A stretch of 37,103 bases of DNA, from positions 1-37,103 of the forward strand of contig NZ_BCXA01000059.1 of the NCBI RefSeq assembly GCF_001894865.1. Reading direction: 5' to 3'. The notes below the pieces were generated by a model. That model ran no database searches. It had not been told where the DNA came from and saw only the letters and a program-made list of their open reading frames with translations. Both the position numbers and the translations under genes were made by a program. Source of the DNA: Rhodococcus maanshanensis NBRC 100610. GTDB lineage: Bacteria > Actinomycetota > Actinomycetes > Mycobacteriales > Mycobacteriaceae. Shown in pieces: positions 33,225-37,103 of the stretch (positions are counted from its first letter, which is position 1; every line of letters begins with the position of its first letter).

Positions 33225-34478
33225 CTAGTGGGCGACCGGGCAACCGCCGGTCTTGTAGTCGACCTGGTACTCCTTGATGCCGTTGAGCCAGCCGGAGCGC
33301 AGTCGACGGGTCTCGCCGGCCTCGACGATGTCCGGCAGGAAGTCCGCGATCGCGTTGAAGATCAGGTCGATCTCCATGCGCGCCAGGTTGGCGCCGAGGC
33401 AGTAGTGGGCGCCGGTGCCGCCGAACGACAGGTGCGGGTTCGGGTCGCGCAGGATGTTGAACTTCTCCGGGCTCTCGAACACCTCCTCGTCGAAGTTCGC
33501 CGACACGTAGTTCATCACCACGCGCTGACCCTTCTTGATCGCCACACCGCCGATCTCGGTGTCCTCGAGCGCGGTGCGCTGGAAGGCGGCGACCGGGGTG
33601 GCCCAGCGGATGATCTCGTCGGCCGTGGTCTTCGGCCGCTCCTTCTTGTACAGCTCCCACTGCTCCGGGTTGTCCATGAAGGCCTTCATGCCGTGCGTGG
33701 TGGCGTTGCGGGTGGTCTCGTTACCGGCCACCGCGAGCACGATCACGAAGAAGCCGAACTCCTCCGGGCTGAGCACGTCGCCGTCGACGTCGGCCTCGAT
33801 GAGGGTGGTGACGAGGTCGTCGGCCGGGTTCTCCTTACGGGCCTCGGCCATCTGGTACGCGTAGCCGAGGATCTCCATCGACGCGGCAGCCGGATCGATG
33901 TCGGCGAACTCGGGGTCGTCGTACGAGGTCATCTGATTGGACCACTCGAAGACCTTGCCCCGGTCCTCCTGCGGCACACCGATCAGTTCGGCGATGGCCT
34001 GCAGCGGCAGCTCCGCCGCGACCTGGGTGACGAAGTCGCCACTGCCCTCGGCGGCGGCGGCCTTGACGATGGCCTCCGCGCGGTCCCGCAACTCTTCCTT
34101 GATGCCGTTGATCGCGCGGGGGGTGAAGCCGCGGGAGACCAGCTTGCGCAGCTTGGTGTGCTCCGGGGCGTCCTTGTTCAGGAGCACGAAGCGCTGGAGT
34201 TCGATCTGCTCACGCTGCATGTCGTCGGCGAAGCGCGGGATGGCGGTGTTCTCCCAGGTGGAGAACACGTCGCTGCGCATCGACACGTCGCGGATGTCCT
34301 CGTGCCGGGTGACCAGCCAGTAGCCACCGTCGTTGAACCCGCCGACACCGTCGGGCTGCTCGACCCAGAACACCGGCTCGGCCTTGCGGACCTCGGCGAG
34401 TTCTTCCACCGGCAGCCGGTGCGCGTAGATATCGGGGTCCGTAAAGTCGAATCCCGCGGGAATGTTGGGCTGTGCCAC
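33225..34478 (-). CDS. cyp125: CYP125-like sterol 26/27-hydroxylase (cytochrome P450)
   Basis: A 417-residue cytochrome P450. The I-helix is VAGNETTRNA, the K-helix ExxR region is ADEIIRWATPV, and the heme-binding loop is FGGTGAHYCLGANLAR with the Cys ligand. CYP125 oxidises the terminal side-chain carbon of cholesterol or cholestenone to the acid, starting side-chain degradation. The GTG start at 34478 has a GGAG ribosome site. It is divergent from fadA5, as Rv3545c is from Rv3546, with three KstR-like sites between. Electrons probably come through a ferredoxin such as FdxD. Confidence 0.93.
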   Translation of the reverse strand: MAQPNIPAGFDFTDPDIYAHRLPVEELAEVRKAEPVFWVEQPDGVGGFNDGGYWLVTRHEDIRDVSMRSDVFSTWENTAIPRFADDMQREQIELQRFVLLNKDAPEHTKLRKLVSRGFTPRAINGIKEELRDRAEAIVKAAAAEGSGDFVTQVAAELPLQAIAELIGVPQEDRGKVFEWSNQMTSYDDPEFADIDPAAASMEILGYAYQMAEARKENPADDLVTTLIEADVDGDVLSPEEFGFFVIVLAVAGNETTRNATTHGMKAFMDNPEQWELYKKERPKTTADEIIRWATPVAAFQRTALEDTEIGGVAIKKGQRVVMNYVSANFDEEVFESPEKFNILRDPNPHLSFGGTGAHYCLGANLARMEIDLIFNAIADFLPDIVEAGETRRLRSGWLNGIKEYQVDYKTGGCPVAH

Positions 34479-34517
34479 TGTTGTCTCCTGCCATCGCGAT
34501 CGGCGCCGCGCGTGATG

Positions 34518-34531
34518 TGGAACACGTTCTA
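34518..34531. promoter_or_regulatory. KstR operator before cyp125 (perfect consensus)
   Basis: TGGAACACGTTCTA fits TnnAACnnGTTnnA at every fixed position. It lies 40 bases upstream of the cyp125 start, in the divergent cyp125/fadA5 region. Confidence 0.8.
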
Positions 34532-34606
34532 CAAAGATTGAAGCATAGAGCTTCGATGGGGGAAAGACTAGGCAAAGAACTGGGCCCGTTCTCCTTGCTC
34601 AACGGG

Positions 34607-34620
34607 GAGAACCTGTTCTA
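34607..34620. promoter_or_regulatory. KstR-like operator, middle site of the cyp125/fadA5 region
   Basis: GAGAACCTGTTCTA matches the consensus except the first base. It lies 33 bases before the start of fadA5 and eight bases (34620 to 34628) from the next site. Confidence 0.65.
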
Positions 34621-34627
34621 CTTTTTG

Positions 34628-36288
<1,661 letters not shown>

Positions 36289-36395
36289 CAATTGCGGGCC
36301 CGTTGACAGACAATCTGGGTGGAGCCCGCAGGATTGCCCATCCGGCAGGTGCGTGCTCCGCGCTGTTGCAACTCAACGGATAGGGAGATTTCGTC

Positions 36396-37067
36396 ATGAC
36401 GGCTGGCCCCCAAGATCAGATCCTGGACCGACGTGAGCTCGCCTCGGCGCTCCTGAGGGCGCTCGATCTGCGGCACGAGGTCCTCGATGCCATCGTCGAC
36501 AGTGACGACCATGCCGCCGCCGTCCGGAGCGTCAGCGCGCTCCTCGAGACGACTGAGGACAACGCCAATGCGGTGCTGGGTCTGCAGCTCGGGCGCCTGA
36601 CCAAGCTCGAGCGCGACCACCTCCGCGACGAGGTGACCAACCTGGACGCGACGCTGAAGTGGCTGCCGGAACAGCGCCCCTTCAGCACGGGGACGAACGT
36701 GCGGCTGCGCCCGTTCACCCAGGACGACGAGGACGTGGAGCTCTACCGGCGACGCTCGGCCGAGCAGCTCGATGCCGACGGCAAGCCGTGGCAGGCGGAT
36801 CGCATCGAGGAAGAACGTCGGGCCGGCCTGAACCGGGTCGACGAGGAGACCGCGGCGTGGTTCGTCGCGGAGAACACCAGCGGCGAGCGGCCGGAGTGCG
36901 TCGGGCTCGTGTTCGGCGAACTGCACGGCGGCGAGGTGGAGCTGGCGGTGTGGGTCGCGCCCGAATCACGCAAGCAGGGCTACGGCACCGCCGTGATCAA
37001 GCTGTCGCGGCCCGAGCTCGCCGCCTACTTCCCAGGCACGACGGTCATCGTCCGCTCCCCCGCCTAG
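36396..37067 (+). CDS. GNAT acetyltransferase with a GyrA-like helical N-terminal domain
   Basis: A 223-residue two-part protein. Residues about 8-85 (ILDRRELASALLRALDLRHEVLDAI ... AVLGLQLGRLTKLERDHLRDEV) closely resemble the GyrA/ParC segment before the tower coiled-coil end, including the LGLQLGRLTKLER block that matches the gyrase L-x2-RL-x-LER pattern. Residues about 100-223 are a GNAT fold: VRLRPFTQDDEDVELY, GLVFGELHGGEVELAVWV, and the acetyl-CoA-binding VAPESRKQGYGTA (R-x2-G-x-G). The ATG at 36396 follows a GGGAG ribosome site, 107 bases after ddn. No function is assigned; regulation of gyrase-like proteins is an open possibility. Confidence 0.75.
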   Translation: MTAGPQDQILDRRELASALLRALDLRHEVLDAIVDSDDHAAAVRSVSALLETTEDNANAVLGLQLGRLTKLERDHLRDEVTNLDATLKWLPEQRPFSTGTNVRLRPFTQDDEDVELYRRRSAEQLDADGKPWQADRIEEERRAGLNRVDEETAAWFVAENTSGERPECVGLVFGELHGGEVELAVWVAPESRKQGYGTAVIKLSRPELAAYFPGTTVIVRSPA

Positions 37068-37103
37068 GCGCTTCGCGCCCGTGCGCGGTTGACGAGTCCA
37101 CAC

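Noticed and set aside
34577-34593. AGAAC and GTTCT with a seven-base spacer as a fourth KstR site near fadA5
   Set aside because: The spacing differs from the two-base spacer of the KstR motif, so I list only the three properly spaced sites as operators.

Overview
This window comes from a high-GC mycolic-acid actinobacterium of the Nocardiaceae type (Nocardia or Rhodococcus). It reproduces almost gene for gene the Mycobacterium tuberculosis cholesterol block Rv3492c-Rv3523 plus Rv3545c-Rv3547 (mce4, hsd4A, fdxD, fadE26/27, fadD17/19, echA19, ltp3/4, cyp125, fadA5, ddn), without PE/PPE genes. Genus assignment is inference from gene content and sequence character only.

Layout. (1) 1-5.3 kb is an accessory, secondary-metabolite end. 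The first 1217 codons of a modular type I polyketide synthase run off the left edge: a loading module KS-AT-ACP whose KS has Ala at the active-site Cys position, then a second KS. A divergently placed EryG-like O-methyltransferase follows. (2) 5.3-5.6 kb holds a strong hairpin and the decayed remains of an ISL3-type transposase, marking the junction with the conserved block. (3) 5.6-15.7 kb is a complete minus-strand mce4 operon (yrbE4A-yrbE4B-mce4A to mce4F and two Mce-associated membrane proteins) with nearly every junction overlapping or a few bases long; it encodes the sterol importer. (4) 16.3-21.7 kb carries hsd4A and fdxD (minus) and fadE26-fadE27-fadD17 (plus). (5) 21.8-22.3 kb is a carboxymuconolactone-decarboxylase-family gene behind what looks like an exact ECF41 sigma-factor promoter. 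(6) 22.4-26.1 kb is a nitronate-monooxygenase-like gene coupled to fadD19 (minus), divergent from echA19 (plus). (7) 26.15-26.72 kb is a frameshifted MobA-like nucleotidyltransferase. (8) 26.8-32.4 kb has an Rv3520c-like F420/flavin oxidoreductase (minus) divergent from a five-gene operon: tandem DUF35 protein, ltp4, ltp3, a second luciferase-like oxidoreductase and an NTF2/SnoaL-like protein. (9) 32.5-37.1 kb holds an SGNH hydrolase, cyp125, fadA5, ddn and a GNAT protein with a GyrA-like helical N-terminus.

How it works together: Mce4 brings the sterol in; CYP125, probably with a ferredoxin such as FdxD, oxidises the side-chain terminus; FadD19/FadD17 make CoA thioesters; FadE26/27, EchA19, Hsd4A and FadA5 carry out beta-oxidation; DUF35-Ltp4-Ltp3 probably cleave C24-branched side chains by an aldolase reaction. 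Eleven sites resembling the KstR operator (TnnAACnnGTTnnA), plus one degenerate copy, lie at nearly every sterol promoter. Two sit in unexpected places: between the PKS and methyltransferase genes, and in a convergent 3' intergenic region beside a terminator hairpin. Those two sites, the Cys-less loading KS, the ECF41 promoter, the DUF35/Ltp set and the GyrA-GNAT fusion are the points most worth a second look.
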